In this document: piece by piece, positions 44,522-52,178 of the stretch
Layout: each line of letters starts with the position of its first letter
Position numbering within the stretch: the stretch's first letter is position 1
Assembly: GCF_003148625.1 (NCBI RefSeq)
Contig: NZ_QGGO01000005.1
Location: 171,045 to 235,044, forward strand
Direction of reading: 5' to 3'
Source: Arcicella aurantiaca
GTDB lineage: Bacteria > Bacteroidota > Bacteroidia > Cytophagales > Spirosomataceae
DNA: 64,000 nucleotides
The notes under the pieces: model-generated
Told to the model about the DNA's origin: nothing
Databases searched by the model: none
Seen by the model: the letters and a program-made list of their open reading frames with translations, nothing else
Program-made: the position numbers and the translations under genes

Positions 44522-45376
44522 ATGTTCAATTACTTAGAACCAACATACATTAAAAACTTTATCCAAACCGCCCTGCACGAAGATGTGGGCGACGGTGACC
44601 ATACTTCTCTTTCTACCATTCCAAGCACTGCCACAGGTCGGGCGAGGCTTTTGGTGAAAGATACGGGTATCTTAGCAGGTGTAGAATTAGCCAAAATGAT
44701 TTTTGCCGAAGTTGACCCTAATTTGCAGGTAGAAACCATTTTACAAGACGGGGCATCCATCACAAAAGGCGAAATCGTTTTGACGGTGGCGGGTTCATCG
44801 CAGTCTATTCTCAAAGCTGAACGTTTGGTGCTAAACTGTATGCAACGAATGTCGGGTATTGCTACTTACACGGCTTCGATGGTGAAACTGTTGGAAGGCA
44901 TCAATACCAAATTATTGGATACTCGCAAGACCACACCCAATTTCAGATTATGCGAAAAGTGGGCTTGTAAAATTGGTGGGGCGGTCAATCACCGTTACGC
45001 TTTGTTCGATATGATTTTGATAAAAGATAATCACGTGGACTATGCGGGTGGCATCCATAATGCTATCAATCAGGCACTTGAATATTTAAAATCTACTGGG
45101 CGTGACTTACAGATAGAAATTGAAGTCAGAAACCTTGATGAATTACGTCAGGTTTTAGAAATTGGGAAAGTTGACCGTATCATGTTGGATAATTTCTCGT
45201 TTGAAAACTTACGAGAAGCCGTAAAAATGATTGACGGAAAATTCATGACCGAAGCATCGGGTGGTATCAATGAAACCACCATTCGTGAATATGCCGAATG
45301 TGGCGTGGATTATATTTCATGCGGAGCTTTGACACATCATGTGAATAGTTTAGATTTGAGTTTGAAAGCTTATTAG
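44522..45376 (+). CDS. nadC: Nicotinate-nucleotide pyrophosphorylase (carboxylating)
   Basis: A 284-residue quinolinate phosphoribosyltransferase, third step of de novo NAD synthesis. Signatures: ALHEDVGDGDHTSLSTIP, the substrate-site LDTRKTTPNFRLCEKWACKIGGAVNHRYALFD and IEVRNLDELRQVL, and GVDYISCGALTHHVNSLDLSLK at the end. Typical length. nadA lies 0.9 kb downstream; nadB is not in the window. The stop TAG starts a heptamer repeat half that is completed before nadA. Confidence 0.96.
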   Translation: MFNYLEPTYIKNFIQTALHEDVGDGDHTSLSTIPSTATGRARLLVKDTGILAGVELAKMIFAEVDPNLQVETILQDGASITKGEIVLTVAGSSQSILKAERLVLNCMQRMSGIATYTASMVKLLEGINTKLLDTRKTTPNFRLCEKWACKIGGAVNHRYALFDMILIKDNHVDYAGGIHNAINQALEYLKSTGRDLQIEIEVRNLDELRQVLEIGKVDRIMLDNFSFENLREAVKMIDGKFMTEASGGINETTIREYAECGVDYISCGALTHHVNSLDLSLKAY

Positions 45377-45391
45377 GGGTTGGGGGATAGA
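45374..45391. repeat. Heptamer repeat, left half
   Basis: TAGGGGT, TGGGGGA, TAG. The matching reverse-oriented half lies at 46233-46267, on the other side of the toxin-antitoxin remnant. Confidence 0.6.
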
Positions 45392-45433
45392 AGTAGATAA
45401 AGGTTTGGATAATCAATTACTTACAACAAAATA

Positions 45434-45637
45434 ATGGTAAAAGAAATAAAATATCGAACTGGTAAAATGACTAAGCCTACGAGCCAGATGTCGCCTGCTG
45501 AATTAAAAAAATGGCAAGAGCAAAGTAAGAAAGATATTAGAAATTATCTTTTTTCTATTAATCAACCATTAGTTTATTATTTGGAAGGAATACCAGTTGC
45601 CGAATATAAGGATGGACGAATTGAAAAATTAAGATGA
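45434..45637 (+). CDS. Small antitoxin-like protein paired with zeta-like toxin
   Basis: A 67-residue basic protein (MVKEIKYRTGKMTKPTSQMSPAELKKWQ...) ending PVAEYKDGRIEKLR. Its stop overlaps the next start by 4 bp (ATGA), the typical tight coupling of antitoxin and toxin. Short proteins with a VAEYxDGRI-type end occur next to zeta-like toxins in Bacteroidota, to my knowledge. No DNA-binding motif is obvious. Antitoxin role is inferred from position. Confidence 0.6.
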   Translation: MVKEIKYRTGKMTKPTSQMSPAELKKWQEQSKKDIRNYLFSINQPLVYYLEGIPVAEYKDGRIEKLR

Positions 45638-46174
45638 ATATATACATCATCGCAGGACCACCAGGTATTGGGAAAAGCTCGAGTTCATTTGATTATGTTC
45701 CAAATGGAATTCCAATTATTGACCAAGATTTAGCAGCATATCAGTATCGAAAAGATGGTTTTCAAGATTATCAACAATTGGCAACGTTAGGAGTTAATCA
45801 AAGACCACTTATTTCAGAAAAAGGATTTTGTTTTAGAACTCAATTTAGGTTTTCAGTCTCATTATGATTATTTGAAATCAATTGCTTATTTCGATTCAAG
45901 TAATCATATTCACCTTATTCTTTATTTTACTGATAGCATAGAATTGTGTTTATTAAGAGCTGATATAAGACATAAAAACGGAGGGCATTTAGTAGAATCA
46001 TCAATTATTAAGGAAATGTATGAAAATACCTTCCCTCTATTCAAAGAAAATATAACTCTTTTCAAAACAATAAAATTTCTGGATATTTCTGATATAAATA
46101 TTCTTGAAGTCACTTCCAATCATATTCCTAATTGGATAAATGACAATGATTTACTCCAATATTTGACAGATTAA
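45634..46174 (+). pseudogene. Zeta-toxin-like P-loop kinase, frameshifted
   Basis: The first frame (MNIYIIAGPPGIGKSSSSFDYVPNGIPIIDQDL) has the Walker A of zeta toxins and is intact to LISEKGF. It then goes out of frame. Reading the other frame from there gives VLELNLGFQSHYDYLKSIAYF and continues to the end (RADIRHKNGGHLVESSI, the zeta-family R...R..GGH motif). Removing one T from the TTTT run at 45826-45829 joins both parts into about 180 residues. It is either a one-base insertion or a sequencing error. The whole gene lies between nadC and nadA. Confidence 0.8.
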
Positions 46175-46232
46175 CAGGCAAGACTTAACATTAAAAACAA
46201 TGAAGGGCATGGAAATAAGAGTCGGGTACATA

Positions 46233-46267
46233 CACTAACACCCAACCCCTAACACCTAACCCCTAAA
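46233..46267. repeat. Heptamer repeat, right half
   Basis: On the minus strand: TAGGGGT, TAGGTGT, TAGGGGT, TGGGTGT, TAGTG. It ends just before the nadA start. Confidence 0.7.
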
Positions 46268-46274
46268 AATAAAC

Positions 46275-47264
46275 ATGAATTTATTAGAAGAATCACAACG
46301 AGTTGGCTACGTTAGCCGTTCAGTGCCTTTCAAGGGTGAAGATTTGAAAGAGCAAATCTTGAAATTGAAAAAAGAAAAAAATGCGGTAATCTTGGCTCAC
46401 TATTATGTAGATGCTGAAATTCAGGACATTGCAGATTATTTGGGCGATAGTCTCGGATTGGCACAAGCCGCTGAGAAAACCGACGCCGATATGATTGTTT
46501 TCTGTGGCGTGCATTTTATGGGCGAAACCGCTAAAATCTTGAACCCAAATAAAAAAGTGGTTCTTCCAGATTTGAATGCAGGTTGTTCATTAGCTGATGC
46601 CGCTCCGAAAGAAGAATTTGCGGCTTTCAAAGCTAAATATCCTGATGCCGTTGTGGTAAGTTATATCAACTGTACGGCTGATATTAAGGCAATGACTGAT
46701 ATTATTTGTACATCGTCAAATGCCGTAAAAGTGGTAGAATCTATTCCTGCCGATAAACAAATTATATTCGCTCCCGATGCCAATTTAGGTCGTTATGTTG
46801 CTAAGAAAACAGGACGTGATTTAATTCTTTGGGAAGGAGCTTGTATCGTTCACATTGATATTTCTTTGGAGAAACTCAAAAAATCGAAGGAAGAAAATCC
46901 AAATGCGTTATTGATTGCTCACCCAGAATGTAAGGAAATTATTTTGTCGCAAGCTGATTTTGTGGGTTCAACAACGGCATTGTTAAATTTCGTACAAACA
47001 TCTGAATGTCAAGAATTTATTGTGGCAACAGAAGCAGGAATTTTGCACAAAATGAAAACTGCTGTTCCTCATAAAACGTTAATCCCTGCTCCTGCCAACG
47101 AGAAAAATTCATGTGCGTGTTCTGAATGTCCATACATGAAAATGAACACGATGGAAAAATTATACAATGCGATGTTCTATGAATTGCCAGAAATTGAAGT
47201 CGCAGAAGAAGTTCGTATCCCTGCATTGAAGGCATTGAAAGCGATGTTAGAGATTAGTAAGTAA
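46275..47264 (+). CDS. nadA: Quinolinate synthase A
   Basis: A 329-residue 4Fe-4S enzyme that condenses iminoaspartate and dihydroxyacetone phosphate to quinolinate. The marks are [45 protein letters not shown], the cluster Cys in [12 protein letters not shown], and the C-terminal [20 protein letters not shown]. It works with NadC, encoded upstream. A 23-bp-arm hairpin follows its stop. Confidence 0.97.
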   Translation: MNLLEESQRVGYVSRSVPFKGEDLKEQILKLKKEKNAVILAHYYVDAEIQDIADYLGDSLGLAQAAEKTDADMIVFCGVHFMGETAKILNPNKKVVLPDLNAGCSLADAAPKEEFAAFKAKYPDAVVVSYINCTADIKAMTDIICTSSNAVKVVESIPADKQIIFAPDANLGRYVAKKTGRDLILWEGACIVHIDISLEKLKKSKEENPNALLIAHPECKEIILSQADFVGSTTALLNFVQTSECQEFIVATEAGILHKMKTAVPHKTLIPAPANEKNSCACSECPYMKMNTMEKLYNAMFYELPEIEVAEEVRIPALKALKAMLEISK

Positions 47265-47265
47265 A

Positions 47266-47318
47266 GTAACACAGACTTTAGTCTGTTTGAAATATAAACA
47301 GACTAAAGTCTGTGTTAC
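47266..47318. repeat. ACAGACT hairpin element after nadA
   Basis: Arms of 23 bp (47266-47288, 47296-47318) are perfect inverted repeats starting GTAACACAGACTTTAGTCTG, with a 7-bp spacer. Same family as the arrays after valS and folA. It starts one base after the nadA stop and separates nadA from the convergent lipoprotein gene. Confidence 0.92.
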
Positions 47319-47325
47319 ATTGCTA

Positions 47326-48339
47326 TCAAAACAAATAAACACCTCCATCTTTCCCAACGGCGATGGCTTTGCCTTGAGAATTTATCTTTAAATCATTGAA
47401 AACTGCCGTGTCTGGCGTGGTAATTTTTGTCCATTTTGAGCCAGCCTCTTCTATTTTGTAAAGAAGCGTTTTTGTACCATCTATTACAATTCCGTAGCCC
47501 AAATTTTCATTTTGAAAAGCTAATTTTGCTACATTCCCAATTACTCCAGTTTTAATTATCGTCCAGTTTATTCCACCGTCAATCGTTTTCAGAAAAGTAT
47601 TATTTTTCCCGCCAACAAATGCCTTTTTATCGCTCACTAAATACACAGAAAGCAAATCTTCGTTTACAGGTTTTATTTGGTCGATATAGTCATAAGTACC
47701 GTCTGACTTGGTCATCATTACATCTATTGCTCCTAAATCTCCTACAAAAATGCCTAATTTATCTTTCAGGAAATAAACATCATTAATGTACCCTCCAAGT
47801 GTAACATAACTGCTATGGCTCAAATTAGCGGTATTTATTGAATGAACTTCTGTATATTTTTTACTATGAAAATTATCATAAAGTCGCATTAAAACAAGTC
47901 CTTCTTGATTTTTGGAATATACAGTTTGTTGGGCATCAGTTGGGCGAGAAATTAACGTCCAAGTTGTTCCTCCATCAATTGTTCCTAAAACATTTTTACC
48001 GTTTAAAATTCCCACTTTTTCATCTTTAAAACTTACCGATTGCATTATCGGATTGGAAGCACTAAAATTAACTTCCGACCAAGTTTTTCCTAAATCCGTA
48101 CTTTTAAACAGATAGCCTTTATTGGCATCATTCCCGAAGGCAAAAAGTGTTTGGTCACTTGCAAAACTTACCGAAATCAAGTTAGCTTTTTTCATGATTG
48201 GGTCTGTAAAAAAGCTACTTGCGGAAATGGTCGGAGTAGTGGGCGTTACTGGTGTGGAAGTGGGGTCTATTTTTTCAGAACACCCCATGATACTCAGACT
48301 CCAAAGTCCTAAAATGGCTAATATTTTAATTGTTTTCAT
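47326..48339 (-). CDS. Ycf48/BNR-repeat lipoprotein
   Basis: A 337-residue lipoprotein (lipobox LSIMGC). The body carries repeats of the photosystem-stability-factor Ycf48/sialidase type with SxDxGxTW: KSTDLGKTWSEV, GTIDGGTTWTLI, KTIDGGINWTII, and so folds as a beta propeller. It is of the group found in non-photosynthetic Bacteroidota as surface or periplasmic proteins. Role unknown. It is convergent with nadA. Confidence 0.82.
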   Translation of the reverse strand: MKTIKILAILGLWSLSIMGCSEKIDPTSTPVTPTTPTISASSFFTDPIMKKANLISVSFASDQTLFAFGNDANKGYLFKSTDLGKTWSEVNFSASNPIMQSVSFKDEKVGILNGKNVLGTIDGGTTWTLISRPTDAQQTVYSKNQEGLVLMRLYDNFHSKKYTEVHSINTANLSHSSYVTLGGYINDVYFLKDKLGIFVGDLGAIDVMMTKSDGTYDYIDQIKPVNEDLLSVYLVSDKKAFVGGKNNTFLKTIDGGINWTIIKTGVIGNVAKLAFQNENLGYGIVIDGTKTLLYKIEEAGSKWTKITTPDTAVFNDLKINSQGKAIAVGKDGGVYLF

Positions 48340-48360
48340 GTTTTAAAAATTAAAAATAGT

Positions 48361-48436
48361 TGTTAGGATTGGGGTTTTAGTTGATAAAATAATCGGATAT
48401 TCTAACCCCTAAAACCCAAAAAATAACTCTCTCCTA
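48361..48436. repeat. Heptamer inverted-repeat element
   Basis: Left words TGTTAGG, ATTGGGG, TTTTAGT (48361-48381). The right side on the minus strand runs TAGGAGA, GTTATTT, TTTGGGT, TTTAGGG, GTTAG (48436 down to 48402). The TAG is the stop codon of the NAD(P)-binding gene. Confidence 0.72.
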
Positions 48437-49078
48437 ACTATTTGCGATAAACGGAGCTTGTTTTATAAATCTGTCATCCGTCAATTGTTCAATAAGAAAA
48501 TCTGCCAAATCGGTAGCACTAATTTTATCTCCTAAACAATCTTCCAAACTGATATTTGTACCTGTTCTTTCGTCAGTTTGTTCAATTAAGGGCAAACGAA
48601 TCAAAGTCCAATCAATATTACTTCCCGACAAAATATCATATTCTGTTTGCTTATCTGCCGTTGTTTTGGGGTAATTAGCGTACATCCAATCCGTTGCCAT
48701 TTGCGTTTTAGGACTTTTTTTATCGAAAGGAGTATTGACATTCAAACCCGTTATAACCATGTAACGTTGGATTGCGTGATTAGTCATTGCCAATAATACA
48801 TTTTTTGTGGATTCACTAAAAATATTCGTTTCGCTTGGCGGTTGCCCAAGTCCCAAAGTGCTAATAACGGCGTCGCAACCTTGCAGTAATAAATCAATAT
48901 CGACTGCATTGTTGGCATTACCTTCAACAACTTGAATTAGAGGATTTTTTAATAGGAACGTTTCAGGATTGCGAATGAGGAGTTTAAGGCGGAAACCTCG
49001 TTGGACTAACTGTTTTACTAAATATTTTCCAGCTTTGCCAGTACCACCAATAACGGCGATTGTTTGATATTGTTTCAT
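48434..49078 (-). CDS. NAD(P)-binding (NmrA/SDR-like) protein
   Basis: A 214-residue protein from ATG 49078 (MKQYQTIAVIGGTGKAGKYLVKQL); a GTG nine codons upstream is less likely. The Rossmann loop is GGTGKAGK, followed by RGFRLKLLIRNPE and EGNANNAVDIDLLLQGCDAVISTLG. It is an atypical short-chain dehydrogenase of the SDR_a5/NAD(P)H-binding type, common and of unknown substrate. The C-terminus (ISATDLADFLIEQLTDDRFIKQAPFIANS) matches the family. Confidence 0.88.
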   Translation of the reverse strand: MKQYQTIAVIGGTGKAGKYLVKQLVQRGFRLKLLIRNPETFLLKNPLIQVVEGNANNAVDIDLLLQGCDAVISTLGLGQPPSETNIFSESTKNVLLAMTNHAIQRYMVITGLNVNTPFDKKSPKTQMATDWMYANYPKTTADKQTEYDILSGSNIDWTLIRLPLIEQTDERTGTNISLEDCLGDKISATDLADFLIEQLTDDRFIKQAPFIANS

Positions 49079-49452
49079 GATTTCTCTGTAAAATTTAAAA
49101 TACACGGTTGAGGTGTTTAAAAATTAAACACCTTATGGCAGTGCTAAAACTGCTCAGTGAGATTCTAATATTTTATCAAGAGAGTCTAATGCTACAAATA
49201 TACATTTTTTAGAAATGAAGCTGTTTAAACTTTCGGTATCTTTTGAAAATTTGTTTATTTTTAAAGAGGTCGAAGCGATTTTTTGACATATAGCAGAGCT
49301 ACATTGAAAAAAATGAATGAAGACATCTTTAAATAATAGGCAATTTACATTGGTAGCGAAAGTTTAAACAGCTTCAATATGAAATACACTTCGGCATAGC
49401 GTATTCCTGATTCTTTATTTCCTTAATTTTGTTTTTTTGAAAGGAATAAATC
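49079..49452. other. 374-bp gap: two hairpins and an inverted-repeat element
   Basis: No gene is visible. It contains a perfect hairpin AGGTGTTTAA-AAA-TTAAACACCT (49111-49133), GCAGT-GCTAAA-ACTGC (49138-49153) and the 19-bp inverted repeat listed separately at 49217-49375. Confidence 0.6.
49217..49375. mobile_element. MITE-like element with 19-bp terminal inverted repeats
   Basis: GAAGCTGTTTAAACTTTCG (49217-49235) and CGAAAGTTTAAACAGCTTC (49357-49375) are a perfect 19-bp inverted pair, 159 bp overall, with AAT next to both outer ends as a possible 3-bp target duplication. No transposase lies inside. MITE status is inferred from this structure alone. Confidence 0.5.
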
Positions 49453-49860
49453 ATGCTTGAAATAAAAGAAATACAACCATCAGATACTTGGGAAATTCGC
49501 CATAGAGTGATGTGGGCTGACAAACCGATTGAATACGTGAAACTGTCGGAAGATGAAAATGGCTTACACTTTGGGCTTTTCAAAGAAGCTAATTTGGTAT
49601 CAATCGTTTCGCTTTTTATAGAGAATGATTCTGCCCAATTCCGAAAATTTGCGACAGAAATTTCAGAACAAGGCAAAGGCTACGGAGGACAATTATTAGG
49701 CTACTTAATTGAAGAAACCAAACAAAGAAACGTAAAAAAAATATGGTGTAATGCACGCCTGACGGCAACGGGTTTATATCAAAAATTTGGATTTCAAATT
49801 GTTTCAGAACATTGGTTAAAAGATGGCGTTGAATATGTAAAAATGGAAAGGAATTTGTAA
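49453..49860 (+). CDS. GNAT-family N-acetyltransferase
   Basis: A 135-residue acetyltransferase. The CoA loop is ISEQGKGYGGQLLGYLIEETKQRNVKKIWCNARLTATGLYQKFGFQIVSEHWLKDGVEYVKMER, with the Q/RxxGxG/A type QGKGYGG, in the order of a small GNAT. The N-terminus DTWEIRHRVMWADKPIEYVKL resembles those of the ElaA-like group. Substrate unknown. It precedes folA on the same strand but 49 bp away. Confidence 0.87.
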   Translation: MLEIKEIQPSDTWEIRHRVMWADKPIEYVKLSEDENGLHFGLFKEANLVSIVSLFIENDSAQFRKFATEISEQGKGYGGQLLGYLIEETKQRNVKKIWCNARLTATGLYQKFGFQIVSEHWLKDGVEYVKMERNL

Positions 49861-49909
49861 AATATTAGTCCTAAAACCGTAATTTTACGTAAATATTAAT
49901 CCTAAAAAA

Positions 49910-50407
49910 TTGAAACTTTCCCTCATCGTAGCAGTTGCCGAAAACCATGTAATTGGTAATAACAATCAATTAATTTGGCATTTACCCAATGATTTAAAAC
50001 AATTTCGACGACTCACAACGGGTCATTGTATCATTATGGGACGTAAAACTTTTGATTCAATCGGGAAGCCTTTACCAAATAGAACTTCTGTCATTATTTC
50101 ACGAAATCCAGATTTTAAAATTGAAGGCTGTATTACCGTTGATTCTTTAGAAAATGCAATTATTGAAGCTCAAAAAATAGAAAATGAAGAAGCATTTATC
50201 ATTGGCGGAGCAGAAATTTATCGGTTATCTTTACCTTTAGTAGATAAAATTTACTTAACCGAAGTGCATCATTCTTTTGAGGGAGATACAGTTTTTCCAG
50301 AAATTGATAAATCCATTTGGCAAGAAACCCATCGAGAAGATTTTACAACGGACGAAAAACATCAATACCCATATTCCTTCGTGGAGTTGAGTAGATGCTT
50401 TTCGTAA
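49910..50407 (+). CDS. folA: Dihydrofolate reductase
   Basis: A 165-residue DHFR. Motifs: LSLIVAVAENHVIGNNNQLIWHLPNDLKQFRRLT, IMGRKTFDSIGKPLPNRTSVIISRN, and FIIGGAEIYRLSLPLVDKIYLTEVHHSFEGDTVFPEID. It starts with TTG 49910 (MKLSLIV); no in-frame ATG or GTG close upstream gives the expected first strand. It reduces dihydrofolate in the cytoplasm. The stop TAA is part of the hairpin repeat that separates it from moaE. Confidence 0.96.
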   Translation: MKLSLIVAVAENHVIGNNNQLIWHLPNDLKQFRRLTTGHCIIMGRKTFDSIGKPLPNRTSVIISRNPDFKIEGCITVDSLENAIIEAQKIENEEAFIIGGAEIYRLSLPLVDKIYLTEVHHSFEGDTVFPEIDKSIWQETHREDFTTDEKHQYPYSFVELSRCFS

Positions 50408-50455
50408 CACAGACTTTAGTCTGTTTATTCACTTACAGACTAAAGTCTGTGTTAC
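50404..50455. repeat. ACAGACT hairpin element after folA
   Basis: Arms of 21 bp (50404-50424, 50435-50455): GTAACACAGACTTTAGTCTG and its reverse complement, with a 10-bp spacer. The folA stop TAA is bases 2-4 of the left arm. Third member of the family at valS and nadA. Confidence 0.92.
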
Positions 50456-50466
50456 TTATTTCTAAA

Positions 50467-50877
50467 ATGATAAAAATAGCCGACCAAGCCATTGATATTC
50501 AAGCGTGTATAGATGCTGCCCAATCAGAACGTGCAGGAGCAATTGATGTGTTCATTGGTACAGTTCGTAATCATAATAATGCCAAAGATGTTGTCCGTTT
50601 AGAGTTTGAAGCGTATGATAGTATGGCAGTAAAAAAGATGGAAGAACTTGCTAATAAAGCTCGTGAACGTTGGGATATTGAAAAAATAGTGATGATTCAC
50701 CGCAAAGGCGTTTTACAAATTGGTGACGTGGCAGTGGTTATTGCCGTTTCAACGCCTCACCGTGCCGCCTCATTTGAAGCTTGCCAATGGTTGATTGATA
50801 CGCTAAAAACGGTTGTTCCTATCTGGAAAAAAGAAATTTATGAAGGTGGAGAAGAATGGTTAGAGGCTCATGCGTGA
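50467..50877 (+). CDS. moaE: Molybdopterin synthase catalytic subunit
   Basis: A 136-residue protein from ATG 50467 (MIKIADQAIDIQACIDAAQ); the frame's upstream part is repeat sequence. Marks are GAIDVFIGTVRNHNNAKDV, LEFEAYDSMAVKKMEELANKARERWD, the substrate site RKGVLQIGDVAVVIAVSTPHRAASFEAC and the catalytic-Lys segment VPIWKKEIYEGGEEW. It makes molybdopterin together with MoaD, which is not in this window. It stands alone from other moa genes here. Confidence 0.95.
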   Translation: MIKIADQAIDIQACIDAAQSERAGAIDVFIGTVRNHNNAKDVVRLEFEAYDSMAVKKMEELANKARERWDIEKIVMIHRKGVLQIGDVAVVIAVSTPHRAASFEACQWLIDTLKTVVPIWKKEIYEGGEEWLEAHA

Positions 50878-50996
50878 TACGATTTAGTGATTTAGTGATT
50901 TATTAATTTAGTGATTGAAAGAGAAGGAATAATATTAACTTTTATTTTGTAGGAGTATTCAATTAATCACTAAATCACCATTCACTCAATCACAAA
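50875..50996. repeat. Octamer inverted-repeat element
   Basis: Left words GATTTAGT, GATTTAGT, GATTTATT, AATTTAGT (50880-50911); right arm 50961-50996, on the minus strand TGATTGAG, TGAATGGT, GATTTAGT, GATTAATT. It is the 8-nt version of the heptamer elements and begins at the moaE stop TGA. Confidence 0.75.
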
Positions 50997-51029
50997 TATT
51001 GTAAAAAACCCTTACTAAATATATAAAAA

Positions 51030-52169
51030 ATGACTATTTGGCTCAAAAAAAATCTGGAAGGTGATTACCAAATCTGGACAGTTATTGCGGCATTGTCCAT
51101 CATAAGTATTGTAGTAGTTGCCAGTGCCTCTGGGCGGCTTGCCGTTCAAGGTGGCGGTAGCATATTTTTCCTTGTTATCAAACACGCTATTTATATGAGC
51201 GTAGGTTTAGGAGCTATGTGGTTTTTTCACCGTTTTGACTATCATAAAATTGCTGCTTTTTCAAATATTGGTGTCTTTCTGTCTATCGGTTTATTGCTGT
51301 ATGCTTATAAATTTGAACATGGTATCAATAATGCAAACCGTTGGATTCATTTAGGTGGAATGACTTTTATGCCTTCCGATATTGCCAAACTTTCACTCAT
51401 TACCAATTTGGCTTTTATGTTGGCAAAAAGACAACATTTGGAATACTCTTTCAAAGATGTTTTACCAATGACCGCTAAAATTATTGCTATTTGTGGATGT
51501 ATTGCACTAACAAACGTTTCTACTTCGGCATTACTATTTGCTACTTGTTTTTTGTTGATGTTTATTGGACGAGTACCAAGTAATTTCCTACTTATGACGC
51601 TTGTAGGTATTTTCATTGTAGGCACTTTTTTAGTTACGTTTGGGGTAGGGACTCGTATTGAAACAGCCCGAAATCGTATTGCCAACTTTACTATCGGATT
51701 AATAGGCAAGAAAACATCAGATGCAGGCAAAGATGCTGATTATCAAATTGAAAGAAGTTATTATGCCATAGCCAACGGTGGTTTTACAGGAAAAGGACCG
51801 GGGAAAAGTCAGCAAAGATACTTTTTAAGTGAATCAGAATCTGACTTTATTTATGCCATTATTATTGAAGAATGGGGAATGTTAGGAGGTTTATTCGTTT
51901 TGTGTTTGTACTTGTGGCTACTTTATCGAGGCATGAAAGCCGTCGATAGTTCGGGGCGAGCCTTCGGAGGATTATTGTCGGCAGGGCTGACATTTAGTTT
52001 AGTAATTCAAGCAATGGTTCACATGGGTGTTGCCACAGGTTTAGGGCCTGTTACGGGGCAACCATTACCCCTTTTAAGTATGGGGGGTAGCTCACTTTTA
52101 TTCACAGGAGCTATGATTGGAATTATCATTTCAGTTAGTAAAGATAAAATTAAGGATTCAGTTTTATAA
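51030..52169 (+). CDS. ftsW: FtsW/RodA/SpoVE-family septal peptidoglycan polymerase
   Basis: A 379-residue membrane protein with about ten helices. Signature stretch: ERSYYAIANGGFTGKGPGKSQQRYFLSESESDFIYAIIIEEWGMLGG, with the GxGxGxS loop and the conserved acidic residues of SEDS glycosyltransferases; the end has GLGPVTGQPLPLLSMGGSSLLFTGAMIGI. Together with MurG, encoded 9 bp later, it polymerises lipid II at the division site. The pair is the ftsW-murG part of the dcw cluster, here without murC or ftsQ. Confidence 0.92.
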   Translation: MTIWLKKNLEGDYQIWTVIAALSIISIVVVASASGRLAVQGGGSIFFLVIKHAIYMSVGLGAMWFFHRFDYHKIAAFSNIGVFLSIGLLLYAYKFEHGINNANRWIHLGGMTFMPSDIAKLSLITNLAFMLAKRQHLEYSFKDVLPMTAKIIAICGCIALTNVSTSALLFATCFLLMFIGRVPSNFLLMTLVGIFIVGTFLVTFGVGTRIETARNRIANFTIGLIGKKTSDAGKDADYQIERSYYAIANGGFTGKGPGKSQQRYFLSESESDFIYAIIIEEWGMLGGLFVLCLYLWLLYRGMKAVDSSGRAFGGLLSAGLTFSLVIQAMVHMGVATGLGPVTGQPLPLLSMGGSSLLFTGAMIGIIISVSKDKIKDSVL

Positions 52170-52178
52170 AATCACGAT

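Noticed and set aside
46175-46274. Possible small RNA before nadA
   Set aside because: The segment is explained by heptamer repeat words; no NadR box or promoter-like signal could be shown.
49374-49676. Minus-strand ORF overlapping the GNAT gene
   Set aside because: It is antisense to conserved GNAT coding sequence and begins in the gap without a plausible promoter or domain.
50395-50466. Longer moaE start at 50395
   Set aside because: The added residues are encoded by the ACAGACT hairpin and would overlap folA; MoaE homology starts at 50467.
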